NCBI GenBank assembly: GCA_950022655.1
Contig: OX465584.1
Coordinates: forward strand, 66,370,437-66,434,436
Direction: 5' to 3'
DNA: 64,000 nt
Source of the DNA: Alentia gelatinosa
Lineage: Eukaryota; Annelida; Polychaeta; Phyllodocida; Polynoidae
In this document: positions 32,070 through 42,999 of the stretch, piece after piece
How positions within the stretch are numbered: position 1 is the first letter of the stretch
How the letters are laid out: the number at the start of each line of letters is the position of its first letter
The notes under the pieces: generated by a model
What the model saw: only the letters and a program-made list of their open reading frames with translations
The model's database searches: none
Told to the model about the DNA's origin: nothing
Translations under genes and position numbers: made by a program

Positions 32070-32560
32070 TGGTCGTCGGGCTGTATCGGTATGTCTCAAA
32101 TCTATGTCTGCATTAAGTGGGTTCCAGGCCTGGAAAGTATCCCATCGTAACATTAACGCTACACTGTATGTGCTATGAATTTTACTCTACCCATTGATTA
32201 TCACATACTTGGGTAGAAGAGAAATGAGAAAACACTGTTGAGACTGTCTGGAACCCCCCAAAACTTCCTATAACTAGTGAAGGACTAATTCTGAAAAAAA
32301 TGAAACGATTGACTAATATACCGAAGTTATAAATAATATCTTAAAGGATTACTATAGTTATCAAAAGCACCAACAAAATGGCACCCGATAAAAACCAGCA
32401 AGCAGACAGACACAGCAGCTGACGGGATGCCATCTTTTTTGATCGACCAAAACAATGTATGGAGCAGTATGATGTATGACACTGTATATCGGATCAATAA
32501 AGGAATTTTTGAAAAAGGCCCTAAAGACAAATGCCGGTAGGTATCGCACTGCCCCCTGTG
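32070..32560. other. Gene-free interval
   Basis: No recognised feature. Confidence 0.35.
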
Positions 32561-32806
32561 TAACACTGGTGCTGCCATCTGGTTTCATGAAAATGTAGCA
32601 GTTTCCCATAGACACCAATAGATAAGCAATTACTGGACTGGTTCCCTGACCAAATGAAATAAGGGACATGTAACAGGTTCCTGCGTCCTTCAACTAGACT
32701 GTAGTACGTTCCGTTGTCGCTAGGGCCAGGGCACTAGTGGACTAGTGGTTTGGCTGGGTTCCGCATATATCTCCGCCGAGCCCCCTAGTGGATACCCCAG
32801 GAACTA

Positions 32807-32945
32807 GTGTATCTGGTGGTCTGCCAAGGTGGCCCAATCCCACAATGCAACAGAAAAATGGAGGCGTTACCAATAATGCACCACAAAACTGGAATCCGTT
32901 ACCTGGCCTATAGTCTAACTAGGCCAGGCTGGCAGGCTAAGCACT
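32807..32945 (+). repeat. Interspersed repeat Q, copy 2
   Basis: Homologous to the reverse complement of 4600-4750 (AATGGAGGCGTTACC, TCCGTTACCTGGCCTATAGT, ACTAGGCCAGGCTGGCAGGC). Upstream, 32700-32745 shares GTTGTCGCTAGGGCCAGGGCAC-like text with 45970-46000. Confidence 0.6.
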
Positions 32946-33149
32946 TACCTTCTATAGATGGCCTTCCCATAGAAATAAGCATGATGACAAAGTATTCTTT
33001 AGCATTTCTCATTTGTACAGAATCCAGAATTATTTGATACACTACGACACCAACATTGTTCTTCCTTCCCACATTGCTACATGAATTTACGGGATATCCC
33101 ACATAAAGGGAAGCTTTTCAGCAACAAAATTGTGTTCAATACACTTTTT

Positions 33150-33702
33150 TTTATTTTAATTAGAAAACTTTTAAGTTTATTTTATTTTATTGACGAAAAC
33201 GAAGCGATCTTCCACTTTGAGGTCACTACAATGAAATGGACAATAGAGGACTAACATAAACAAAATTTACAACTAGTCGATCTTATAATCGTGTTTCATA
33301 TATAATCTAATAGTATAGGAGATATTTATCAGCTCATTCCCGGCAGATTGTTAGGAGCTCTTCATGTTGGCCTTGAAGGCATCACCTTAAGGGTGTGCTC
33401 CACCAGACCGATTTCTCACCCGATCAATTGTTCCTGGGCCCTGTAGAGGAAGCTCACCTATTGTAATTTATTTAATTCTGATAATAATAGTTTAATAAAT
33501 TACCATTTTCAAAGATTTGAGAAATTCTGGGGCATCCCATAATGATCGGCGATTGTCTGGCTACAGAATCGGCTACCGTCGGTCCAGTGGATACCCCCTT
33601 TACTCCTTGTTTTTCAGCCGCCGAGACTGGCACTTTGTCCCAGTAGGCCACTCCATGGTACAATGGCGATCGTCTGAATATCTCCCTTTTTGGTCTTTGC
33701 AC
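33150..33702 (-). pseudogene. LINE 3' end with RT C-terminal remnant, minus strand
   Basis: The minus strand from 33702 encodes QRPKREIFRRSPLYHGVAYW then DKVP, consistent with the RRSxxxRGVxxWDxLP motif that ends non-LTR reverse transcriptase ORFs. The frame then continues into sequence I cannot place. Further along is GGAAGATCG (33213 to 33205) followed by TCAATAAAATAAAATAAA, a poly-A-signal-like tail. It is 5' truncated. Confidence 0.6.
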
Positions 33703-33867
33703 ATTTTTATTTTCTCACTAATTCTAGTTCTTTTATTTCCTATTTCATAACCATGCGTAGTATACACATGTGTGGCCCACCATGTTATCATTGGTACTAG
33801 ATGTTCTGTGGATATTAAATCGTAATTTTCACAATCTGTGTAGTTCTTCTACATGGAGATCAGGGAC

Positions 33868-34130
33868 CTGGGACCTGTTTCATAAGTTTCGTGACAAAAG
33901 TGCTAGACAGACATGGGAAGCAGCACCAACAATGCAAGCAAGAACGGACAAAAGTAAGTCACATTTCATGACGCATGTCGCATCTAATGTCGCATGTTGT
34001 GTCACAGTTGGTGACGTACTGCTCGCAACAAGCGAAACTCATGCCTACTTGTGTTGTCACGAAACTAGTGAGCCCCAATCTGTCTGTATAGTATCTAGAC
34101 ATGTCACAAAACTAGTGAAACAGGTCCCTG
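33868..34130. mobile_element. MITE family I, copy I2
   Basis: Ends CTGGGACCTGTTTCATAAGT and ACTAGTGAAACAGGTCCCTG. The interior has GACAAAAGTGCTAGACAGAC and GCAAGCAAGAACGGACAAAA. The right end is followed at once by another inverted terminus (CCCTGTTTCACTAGTTTTGT), suggesting a second, lost element that abutted it. Confidence 0.85.
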
Positions 34131-34134
34131 TTTC

Positions 34135-34475
34135 ACTAGTTTTGTGAATTTCAACTATCTATCTCTCTATATTTGTCGCGTCCACTTTAATCAATGTGCA
34201 CAATGACCGGGTTCTAAATGAACAGGTTGCTGGTTTAAACACTCCACACACCACGCACCTGACGACGGACACTGATGAAACTCACCTAACTGAACATTAA
34301 TAACGTGAGACGAGAGAATCTGTCGTCTTGGAGAGAAACACAAATAAAGTCAAATGGATCAAATGGAAACATTGTTTGACATTGAGTGTTGATGAGTGTG
34401 AAATGATGGACACAGGCGGGTAGGGGGAAGTGTGGAGGGCCAGCTGGTTTACCTCAACACATCTACTCATACCTG
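34135..34475. other. Spacer before the 10-bp array
   Basis: No gene or repeat recognised apart from the half terminus of family I at its left edge. Confidence 0.35.
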
Positions 34476-34479
34476 CTTA

Positions 34480-35290
34480 CACTTACACACACCTACACAC
34501 ACCTACACACACCTACACACACCTACACACACCTACACACACCTACACACACCTACTCACACCTACTCACACCTACACACACCTACACACACCTACACAC
34601 ACCTACACACACCTACACACACCTACACACACCTACACACACCTACACACACCTACACACACCTACACACACCTACACACACCTACACACACCTACTCAC
34701 ACCTACTCACACCTACACATACCTACACACATCTACTCACACCTACACACACCTACACACACCTACACACATCTACTCACACCTACACACACCTACTCAC
34801 ACCTACACACACCTACACATACCTACACACATCTACTCACACCTACACACACATACACACACCTACACACACCTACACACATCTACTCACACCTACACAC
34901 ACCTACACACACCTACACACACCTACACACACCTACACACACCTACACACACCTAACCACACCTAAACACACCTACACACACCTACACACACCTACACAC
35001 ACCTACACACACCTACACACACCTACACACACCTACCCACACCTACACACACCTACACACACCTACACACACCTACACACACCTACACACACCTACACAC
35101 ACCTACACACACCTACACACACCTACACACACTTACACACACCTACACACACCTACACACACCTACACACACCTAACCACACCTACACACACCTACTCAC
35201 ACCTACACACACCTACACACACCTAACCACACCTACTCACACCTACTCACACCTACTAACACCTACTCACACCTACTCACACCTACTCAC
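34480..35290. repeat. 10-bp minisatellite, ACCTACACAC
   Basis: About 80 units of ACCTACACAC with variants ACCTACTCAC and ACCTAACCAC. The + strand is virtually free of G for about 800 bp. All long frames here (Thr-His-Leu-Pro repeats) are repeat artefacts. The 300 bp up to 35580 is AT-rich spacer. Confidence 0.95.
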
Positions 35291-35614
35291 GCCAACAACA
35301 TGATTAAATTGAGATCCATAGATACCGAAAATGTGTTAAATATTCCTAGGATTTACCACCTTAGATTACTCCGTAACCCCAACTCATGGCACGTTTTCAG
35401 TAGTTATGGATGGAGTTAAGTTAAGATTTTATCTCAGCACTATCATTGACTACTATGTTACTATGTAAAATCTTCCCCAATTTAGTATTTTCATACAATA
35501 CTCCATAGGGGTTGAGTACCATGTCTGGAGAAATAATTCCTACAGTATAAGGATTGTCCTAGAAATGAAAACTCTCATTTGTTCTCGTTAATACCCATTT
35601 ACCTGCAAATTTTC

Positions 35615-36680
35615 CAACCCCACACAAAGTTCCCACCCACTACCCACCTACCTCCCACCCAGTCCACACCCACTACCCACCTACCCACCACCCAGTCACC
35701 ACCCACTACCCACCTACCCACCCACCACCCAGTCACCACCCACTACCCACCTACCCACCCACCACCCAGTCCCCACCCACTACCCACCTACCCACCACCC
35801 AGTCCCCACTCACTACCCACCTACCCACCACCCAGTCCCCATACACTACCCACCTACCCTCCACCCAGTCCCCACTCAGTACCTACCTACCCACCACCCA
35901 GTCCCCACCCACTACCCACCTACCTACCACCCAGTCCCCACCCACTACCCACCTAGCCACCACCCAGTCCCCACCCACTACCCACCTACCTACCACCCAG
36001 TCCCCACCCACTACCCACCTACCCACCACCCAGTCCACACCCACTACCCACCTACCCACCACCCAGTCCCCACCTACTACCCACCTACCCACCACCCAGT
36101 CCCCACCCACTACCCACCTACCCACCACCCAGTCCCCACTCACTACCCACCTACCCACCACCCAGTCCCCACTCACTACCCACCTACCCACCACCCAGTC
36201 CCCACTAACTACCTACTTGCCTACCACCCAGTCCCCACCCACTACCCACCTACCCACCACCCAGTCCCCACCTACTACCCACCTAACCACCACCCAGTCC
36301 CCACTCACTACCCACCTACCCACCACCCAGTCCACACCCACTACCCACCTACCTACCACCCAGTCCCCACCCACTACCCACCTACCCACTACCCAGTCAC
36401 CACCCACTACCCACCTACCCACCCACCACCCAGTCCCCACCCACTACCCACCACCCAGTCCCCACAAACTAGCCACCTACCCACCACCCAGTCCCCACTC
36501 ACTACCCACCTACCACCCACCCAGTCCCCACTCAATACCTGCCTACCCACCACCCAGTCCCCACTCACTACCCACCTACCCACCACCCAGTCCCCACTAA
36601 CTACCTACTTGCCTACCACCCAGTCACCACACACCACCCACCTACCCACCACCCAGTCCCCACTAACTACCCACCTACCA
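35615..36680. repeat. 33-bp minisatellite, CCCAGTCCCCACCCACTACC type
   Basis: About 30 units of CCCAGTCCCCACCCACTACC / CACCTACCCACCA. The + strand is C-rich and nearly G-free apart from one AGT per unit. Because 33 bp is 11 codons, frames on both strands stay open (e.g. VVGRWVVGGDW on the minus strand). The composition and perfect periodicity argue against coding. Confidence 0.95.
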
Positions 36681-36798
36681 CCTACCACCGCCGCCCGCCG
36701 CCCGCCGCCCGCCGCCCGCCGTACACCTCTCGCCGCCCGTCGTACACCGTACACCCCCCGCCACCCGCCGCCCGCCGCCCGCCGCCCGTCCCGTACGG
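36680..36798. repeat. CCG/CGCC-rich simple repeat upstream of the predicted promoter
   Basis: Runs of CCGCCGCCCGCCGCCCGCCG and CCGTCGTACACC variants: very GC- and CpG-rich. It joins the 33-bp array to the TATA-like box at 36799 and may act as proximal promoter DNA (GC-box-like content). Confidence 0.8.
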
Positions 36799-36834
36799 CT
36801 ATTTAAATGTGACCGTGCCCGCCGTCTTTCATTC
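36799..36834 (+). promoter_or_regulatory. Predicted core promoter: TATA-like box and TCATTC initiator
   Basis: CTATTTAAATG (36799-36809) is a TATA-like box. TCATTC at 36829-36834 fits the arthropod/metazoan initiator consensus TCAKTY, with its A at 36831, 31 bp from the box. This is the canonical TATA-to-start distance. No downstream promoter element match is seen at +28. CpG-rich DNA surrounds it. Confidence 0.6.
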
Positions 36835-37368
36835 ACTGCACCGAGCAGCTCACAGCGGAAGCACTCACAACGCACGCGCGTACCGTACGAGTGAGGTCTG
36901 AGCGAGCAGTGAGCGAGCGATCAAACAGCGAGCGGAGTCGGAGCGTGACGCGCGGAGCCCAGACAGCGACAGTTACAGCGAGTTACTGTGAGCTACTCAC
37001 TCAACACTCACCACACACCGTGAGCTACTCAGAGTCCGCAGAGTGTCAGCACCTTAAAGCCGGGACCTGCTCACACTAACTCCCTTACGACACCCTCACA
37101 CCGCGACGCCATACCGCGTCAGGACACTCAACACCGACCGGGAGACTACGATCAGACTGCGATCCCAACTACGAACCACGCTGCGATCCTAACTACGATT
37201 CACACTGCGATCCAAACTACGATCCAAACTACGATCATCACACGCTCAGACTGACCAGTCTGTGATCGTTGACTATCACCACCACAGTGCGTTGTAACCC
37301 CGGGTTGTGTACACCGATTGACGAGAGACGGAGAAGGACCTCAGCTCGAGATGATTAGCTGTGTGACG
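36831..37368 (+). other. Predicted first exon (5' leader plus first codons)
   Basis: From the initiator A to a 5' splice site GACG|GTAAGTG (intron begins 37369). The 520-nt leader is CpG-rich (GCGAGCGGAGTCGGAGCGTG and similar). It contains no ATG at all until 37351, whereas about eight would be expected by chance in random sequence of this length. The stretch 37140-37240 has loosely iterated ACTACGATC/ACTGCGATCC. The complete absence of upstream ATGs, the promoter spacing and the donor site together support a real transcript. Downstream exons were not identified. Confidence 0.5.
37351..37368 (+). CDS. Putative first coding segment, MISCVT, phase 0
   Basis: The first ATG of the predicted transcript opens ATG ATT AGC TGT GTG ACG, directly followed by GTAAGT. 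A split between leader and coding exon just after the start codon is common in animal genes. Six residues are too few to name a protein. If this is a non-coding RNA, the ATG would be incidental. Confidence 0.35.
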
Positions 37369-37990
37369 GTAAGTGTCTCTTTCTTATAGCAGACTCAGTT
37401 GTAAGGCCTGCACCCACTGGGCTCCCGACATGCTCTGACAAGATTTACGATACGCTTCTGATACTGCATCGGGTTTTGTGTCGGAAGCGAATGCTATGTC
37501 ACAGCACTGTATCACTTTACGATACGTTTCTGATACTGCATCGTGTTTTGTGCCGGAAGCGAAGAGTATGTAACAGCACTGTATCAGGGGTTCCGACATA
37601 GTTTTAGATTTAATGACGCAGTAACAAGATGGTTCAGACATAAAGTCTGTGTTGCAAGCCTCCCAACATGATCAAACATAGTTTATTATAGAAGCCGTGT
37701 TGGGGTGTGTCGGAGCATGTCTGAATTGTGTCCCAAAGAGGTACATGAAAAAATCTAGTGGACTCGGGCTTCCAAAAGAGTTTACGATAAGCGTTAAGAC
37801 CCACTCTGGCACACTACGACACAGGCTTAATTAAATTCTGACACAGCCACATTGGAGGAATTTGGTATCGCACTCTGAACCACTGCACAACATTTTGATC
37901 ATGGTTAAGATGCGGGAATTTAGATCTTTAGCTGTGTCAGAGCCAGTGGGGAGGGTGTCGCAAGCAGTGGGTAAGGGTTCTTATACTGAG
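37369..37990. repeat. Putative intron start with a TIR-like element and a 74-bp duplication
   Basis: After the donor site, TAAGGCCTGCACCCACTGGG (37402) and CAAGCAGTGGGTAAGGG (about 37962) look like weak inverted termini. Inside, TTTACGATACG...GCACTGTATCA occurs twice with a period of about 74 bp (37446 and 37520). Motifs TCGGAAGCGAA and CTGATACTGCATCG recur. The minus-strand frame here is a repeat artefact. Confidence 0.45.
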
Positions 37991-38021
37991 CTTTAAATTG
38001 AGATTTACATTGAGCAGTTCA

Positions 38022-38135
38022 TCCAATACGATGAGTAGCTCATTCCATATGATGAGTAGCTTATCCCAAATAATGAGTTGCTCATCGCACGAGATCATCC
38101 CACATCATGAGCAACTCTCCATATGTTGAGCAGGT
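38022..38135. repeat. Short degenerate repeat, GATGAGTAGCTCAT
   Basis: Four to five loose copies of ATGATGAGTAGCTCATCCCA-like units of about 25 bp, in direct and inverted form. Function unknown. Confidence 0.55.
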
Positions 38136-38139
38136 CTTT

Positions 38140-38645
38140 CCAAACGACACAAGAGTGGAGCCTCTATTACGCATCCTTTACATTACAGGTATCTACGATT
38201 ATACATAATGCTATTAACGCAGGCAGGTTCCTGCCGTTGTGTGTATTGTAATGAGATTATAGTCTAGCAGGAGGGCAGGCTATTACCCGGGGATCTTCTA
38301 CTCAACGTTATTAATCTCCTTGTTTGTAAATCCGTTTATCCTCCGGGCAGGGGACTTCACCTATTGGAGCTCATAACGATGTACAGTTGGTGTTATCCCA
38401 GTAAGATCGGCCTGGCATTGGTTAGCGCCGATCTGGGCTCATTTCACCAGCAGAGCTACGAAGCATTGTCATATCACTCCATGTATATAAGCATAGTCCA
38501 ATATGTAAAGAGGTTCCTATTGTTATCACTGTAGTCTATGTTTCTAATTACTAATACAGATGAATGATATACATAAATCATTTACGTTTCAGGTAGAGAT
38601 GTATCATATATGTTTTGTGTATGTATATATATACGAGTTTCTCTA
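38140..38645. other. Gene-free interval
   Basis: No recognised feature. Confidence 0.35.
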
Positions 38646-38646
38646 T

Positions 38647-38649
<3 letters not shown>

Positions 38650-38703
<54 letters not shown>
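38650..38703. repeat. (TA)n microsatellite
   Basis: About 27 TA units. The flanking AT-rich DNA to 39990 holds no recognised gene. Similar but shorter TA tracts occur at 3649 and 46587. Confidence 0.97.
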
Positions 38704-38707
<4 letters not shown>

Positions 38708-39995
38708 CTCCATTCATCATTCTAATTTTGTAGTCAATAAGCTGGTACCCTGTCAGTTGCAGACTGGTCTATACTGGTTCTCACCAGGTACCAGTACAAC
38801 ATGACTTATTACATAGAATCTGTATTAGATTAATACGACATACTGCATTGTACGTATAATCTATATATCTTTCTTCTCATATATGATATGCGGTATATAT
38901 TTCATCTCAATTACCATAGTTAAACATTGATTATTGGGTATTATTAAGTGTGGCACCAGGCACCTGTTTGAATTCTTAGTAGTGAGGTTTTCGTCTTACA
39001 TAGAAGGTAAAACATCCCAATCTTCTCCCTGCGAAATCAATACTTGGAATATAAGTGAAACATTTAGGTTGGTACACACTCTTATTAATCTTGTTGATAT
39101 AATGTACACATTTTATAAGATATATATTGATATATCTATATACATATATCATAACTAGAGACATATAGATCTCTACTCCCTTACTTCTTTACCTGAAATC
39201 ATTAACATAAATCAAACCATATTCCTACATGCTCCACTCCAACAATCCACGATCCCACTCAATTTTGGTTCAAATACAGATGGCTCAAATACATAATTTC
39301 TTATCATATTCTCTTACTTTTATTTCATGAAGTATCTTAGGTATACCGCGCTCTTCCATTGTAAATGGAAATAACATTCGCTCCTTGTTATAGAGAAACG
39401 TCGCGTATCATAGAACCCCATCTTGGGAACGTTTTTCTATGATTCCGCTAGATGAGTATCCTCCATTTTAATCCCATTATCAGGTTGTCTAAATAAGGTT
39501 AATACCATCGACCATCTTAGCTGATAACAGTATGCCGCCAGTTCATACTACTCGTATGTAGCATTACTGGGAGTGGATTTCTATTATCAACAAATTCCAG
39601 GTCTTTCAAATTGTTTTGTATTTAACAGTAATCATAATTACATCTAGATTCTGAGTGTAAAGACAAGATGAGATGGAATATGATTGATAACGAATAGAAC
39701 CAGAGAATTCCATATTCATAATCAGTTACAGATCATGTGGATTTATAAAACGGAACTCATAGATATATACATGTACATAAACATTTGTGCATTAAAATAG
39801 AAACGTGTCCTGCGATATAGAAGAAGATAAAAATTAGCATTCCATGATTAATAGGTGTGATGTTTTTTGCTACTTGGGTACAGTAGGTATTTCTCTGATA
39901 TCGAGGGTAGTGATTCCCAAAGCTTTTTTAGATGGGTAGGTTTCTTTGAAACGTCCATGTATAAACATTCCCTAGTTCCACTTTATTTGATGTCT
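38704..39995. other. AT-rich gene-free interval
   Basis: Contains short text shared with 5650-5690 (GGTAAACCGCGCTCTTCCAT-like at 39341), a degraded interspersed repeat. No coding signal. Confidence 0.4.
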
Positions 39996-39997
39996 AT

Positions 39998-40107
39998 TTA
40001 AAGCCAGTTTCTATTGGCCGATTATTCTGCACGATCCGCAGTCGGAAACTACCGGTAGACTTTGTGGGTATTCTGACATGAGATCGGTGAATGGAAACGA
40101 GACCTGG
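39998..40107. mobile_element. Short MITE related to family D
   Basis: TTTAAAGCCAGTTTCTATTG and GTGAATGGAAACGAGACCTG are degraded inverted ends around a 100-bp interior with CGATCCGCAGTCGGAAACTA. It is an internally deleted D-type element. Confidence 0.6.
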
Positions 40108-40111
40108 GATC

Positions 40112-40413
40112 AGGGACCTGTTTCAGTAGGCTCGTGACATTAGGCCTAGACACACATCAACAGTGGCACCAACAGTGCAAACAACAGCGGAAAACGTCTA
40201 GCAAATATCAGAGGGTCGGAGCAGCCAATCTTCTTCATATTTGGGACAATTATAGGTTATATGTATCCCCTACTTGTGTTAAAGTGTCATGGCTAAATTC
40301 CTACGGGAAGGGAGTGAAATTCCGCGTGTCATCGATTCCAGTCTCGTGATCTGTCCGTATTGTGTCACAGACACCATCTAGACATGTCATGAAACTACTG
40401 AAACAGGTCCCTG
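40112..40413. mobile_element. MITE family I, copy I3
   Basis: Ends CAGGGACCTGTTTCAGTAGG and CTACTGAAACAGGTCCCTG. The interior aligns with I5 at 51100 (GGCACCAACAGTGCAA, CCCCTACTTG.GTTAAAGTGTCAT), forming a subfamily distinct from I1 and I2. Confidence 0.88.
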
Positions 40414-40472
40414 TAGCAGAAGATAACGAATGGCATATAAACAATTATATGAAATTTAGTGACGTTTGGATT

Positions 40473-40600
40473 TTATCCTACCCTGTCACATGTTTTTAAC
40501 TTCATATGTCACCAATGGCATATACATATTGTATGGCATAACCGTGGCATACAGGCCCACCATGTTAAGCCTATGGAGATTTATACGAGGGGTAGGATAA
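40473..40600. mobile_element. Core-only element M11b
   Basis: TTATCCTACCCTGTCACATG to CGAGGGGTAGGATAA; homologous to 22774-22899, including ATGGCATAACCGTGGCATAC and the upstream AACAATTATATGAAATT. It contains the conserved TGTTAAGCCTATGG next to the right end. Confidence 0.82.
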
Positions 40601-40609
40601 ACTACGTAA

Positions 40610-41115
40610 ACACTACCAACAAATTGATACCGACATACAGTCGGTAGCACCACCGACAGACTTTTAGAGTTACTCAAAAAGTCTCTTCCGTTTTTGTCGG
40701 CTAATGGAAACGAGGATACACAGTTTATGGGTGTACCTTCAATGCAGTCTATATAGGGGCCATTTTCCGATCATTCGCCACCGATGTGCAGTCAGGAACC
40801 ACCGAACAAATTTTAATGGTATACTGACGCAGGATCGGTGAATGGAAACAGACATGCAGAGAAGTGTTCACCGATGAATTGTGCATAGATTATACAATAA
40901 GGCCACCACCGACTGACTTGGTCAATGACGTACAGAATCAAAGGGGTTTGAAATCGTCGGTGAGGGTCATCGTTTTTGGAAAACAGTTTAGTCAGTATGC
41001 TCCTTTATATGAGACTGAAACAGGTCATTCATAGTACCCGCACCGATTTTTAGATGTGCAGTCGTTGAGAATCACTTTTGGGAGAACTCAACTGATCAGT
41101 GCCGTTCTCGTTGGT
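40610..41115. mobile_element. Family D fragments
   Basis: 40620-40715 ends TTTGTCGGCTAATGGAAACG. 40752-41115 starts GGGGCCATTTTCCGATCATT and ends GTTGGTCAATGAAAAACGAC, with TGCAGTCAGGAACCACCG inside. They share motifs with 5721-6034 and 54435-54610. Boundaries between fragments are uncertain. Confidence 0.55.
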
Positions 41116-41132
41116 CAATGAAAAACGACTTA

Positions 41133-41552
41133 GAGGGGGCGTCCACCAACCACGACAGGGCTACGACACACGCCGACAAGAAAGTTCCAATCGATGCCTT
41201 GTCGCAGTATTGTCGTGAGGAGGGGAGCTGTCGTGACCCCTTGTCGCAGCCTGTCAGGAAGTGCAGCTCCACCTAAATATTCTATCATAGACCTCTGTGA
41301 CAATCTCCCGACACGCCACGACACGGCTCCAAAATCGAACATGTGATTGTCGTAACCTTGTCGGAAGGCCCCAGACAGGCCCCAGACAAGCTTCATGTCG
41401 CAGCCTGTCGTGGCCTTGTCGTAGCCTCTTGTCAGGAACTGTGGTCCACCAACCACGACAAGACTATGACAAGGCTTCCAATCATAGAGCTGTCGTGGAC
41501 CTTGTCGGAAAGCCGTTGTCACAGCCTTGTCGTGGTTGGTGGACGCCCCCTC
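41133..41552. mobile_element. MITE family A, copy A5 (best preserved)
   Basis: A 420-bp element flanked by TTA (41130-41132, 41553-41555). Ends GAGGGGGCGTCCACCAACCA and TGGTTGGTGGACGCCCCCTC are a perfect 20-bp inverted repeat. The interior consists largely of GCCTTGTCG/CGACAAGG motifs and a central AATCGAACATG. Confidence 0.93.
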
Positions 41553-41555
41553 TTA

Positions 41556-42105
41556 TTTATCCTGTATCTGAAGTCGGGAACCACTGATAGATTTTTTAGT
41601 ATACCGACACAAGATCATTAAATGGAAACAGCCTCACATGTCAATGGTTACCGATTAATTTTGCAAAAATTATGGAATAAGGTCACCACTGCCTGACTTG
41701 ATCAATGAGCAACAGAATCAAAATGCTTTGGTTTCATTGGTGAAGCTCAAGGTTTCGGCATGAACATGAAATAATTTTGTAGGTACCTTTAAAATATAGT
41801 CGCGGGCAGCACCGACAGACTTTGACCTGGCGTTAACACACGACGATTCTGGCCGGCAGGTCTGGAATTTAGCACCTCCTGACGACTTTCAGAAGTAAAA
41901 AGCTAGAAATTGTCTAATGTAAACGCCAAGCGCATGGCGACTGTAGATTGTCTGATTATATCACATTACACAATTCAGCACCACTTAACAACTATTGGAG
42001 ACGCTCTGATGCTTGCGACTATATCAAGCGGGCTCGAATTAGTCGTCTAGATAGGCGGCGATTCTGTGAAAACGCATAATCGTCAGTGTGAACGCTCGGG
42101 TAAAT
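41556..42105. mobile_element. Family D and T remnants
   Basis: 41560-41760 repeats D-type text (AAATGGAAACAG, GACTTGATCAATGA). 41800-42105 is T-type (GTCTAATGTAAACGCCAAGC, CGACTGTAGATTGTCTGATT), homologous to 31785-32065 in inverse orientation. It leads straight into the 77-bp array. Confidence 0.5.
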
Positions 42106-42109
42106 TCTG

Positions 42110-42995
42110 ACGTTGACGACTGTTGCGGTGGACATTGCCACCACCTGACTACTATTGGCTGACGATCTACAGTCGTCACGTTTTTAGTCGTCTAGTGTAA
42201 ACGCCGGGTTAGGGCACCACCTGACGACTATTGGCTAGACGATCTACAGTTGTCAGGTTTTAGTCGTCTAGTGTAAACGACAGGTTAGGGCACCACCTGA
42301 CGACTATTGGCTAGACGATCTACAGTTGTCACGTTTTAGTCATCTAGTGTAAACGCCGGGTTAGGGCACCACCTGACGACTATTGACTAGACGATCTACA
42401 GTCATCACATATTTAGTCGTCTAGTGTAAACGCCGGGTTAGGGCACCAACTGACGACTATTGGCTAGACGATCTACAGTCATCACATATTTAGTCGTCTA
42501 GTGTAAACGCCGGGTTAGGGCACCACCTGACGACTATTGTCTAGACGATCTACAGTCACCACGTATTTAGTCGTCTAGTGTAAACGCCGGGTTAGGGCAC
42601 CAACTGACGACTATTGGCTAGACGATCTACAGTCGTCACGTTTTTAGTCGTCTAGTGTAAACGCCGGGTTAGGGCACCACCTGACGACTATTGGCTAGAC
42701 GATCTACAGTCACCACGTATTTAGTCGTCTAGTGTAAACGCCGGGTTAGGGCACCACCTGACGACTATTGTCTAGACGATCTACAGTCACCACGTATTTA
42801 GTCGTCTAGTGTAAACGCCGGGTTAGGGCACCACCTGACGACTATTGGCTAGACGATCTACAGTCACCACGTATTTAGTCGTCTAGTGTAAACGCCGGGT
42901 AACCGCTCGGGTATTTTCTGAGGTTGACGACTGACGACTTTTGGCCAGACAATCTACAGTCCCCACGTTTGTAGTCGTCTAGTGTAAACGCCGGA
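42110..42995. repeat. 76/77-bp minisatellite seeded from repeat family T
   Basis: About 11 units of TAAACGCCGGGTTAGGGCAC / CACCTGACGACTATTGGCTA / GACGATCTACAGTCGTCACG / TTTTTAGTCGTCTAGTG. Each unit has an inner inverted pair (GTCTAGTG/GGCTAGAC, TCGTC/GACGA). The first and last units grade into single-copy T sequence. GGGTTAGGG occurs once per unit and is not telomeric. Confidence 0.9.
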
Positions 42996-42999
42996 TGAG

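Noticed and set aside
34430..36600. Long frames of Thr-His-Leu-Pro and Val-Gly-Arg-Trp repeats on both strands
   Set aside because: 10-bp and 33-bp arrays without the stop trinucleotides; open in several frames and both strands at once.
42198..42900. GGGTTAGGG strings suggesting interstitial telomere repeats
   Set aside because: Only one such string per 77-bp unit; there is no run of TTAGGG hexamers.
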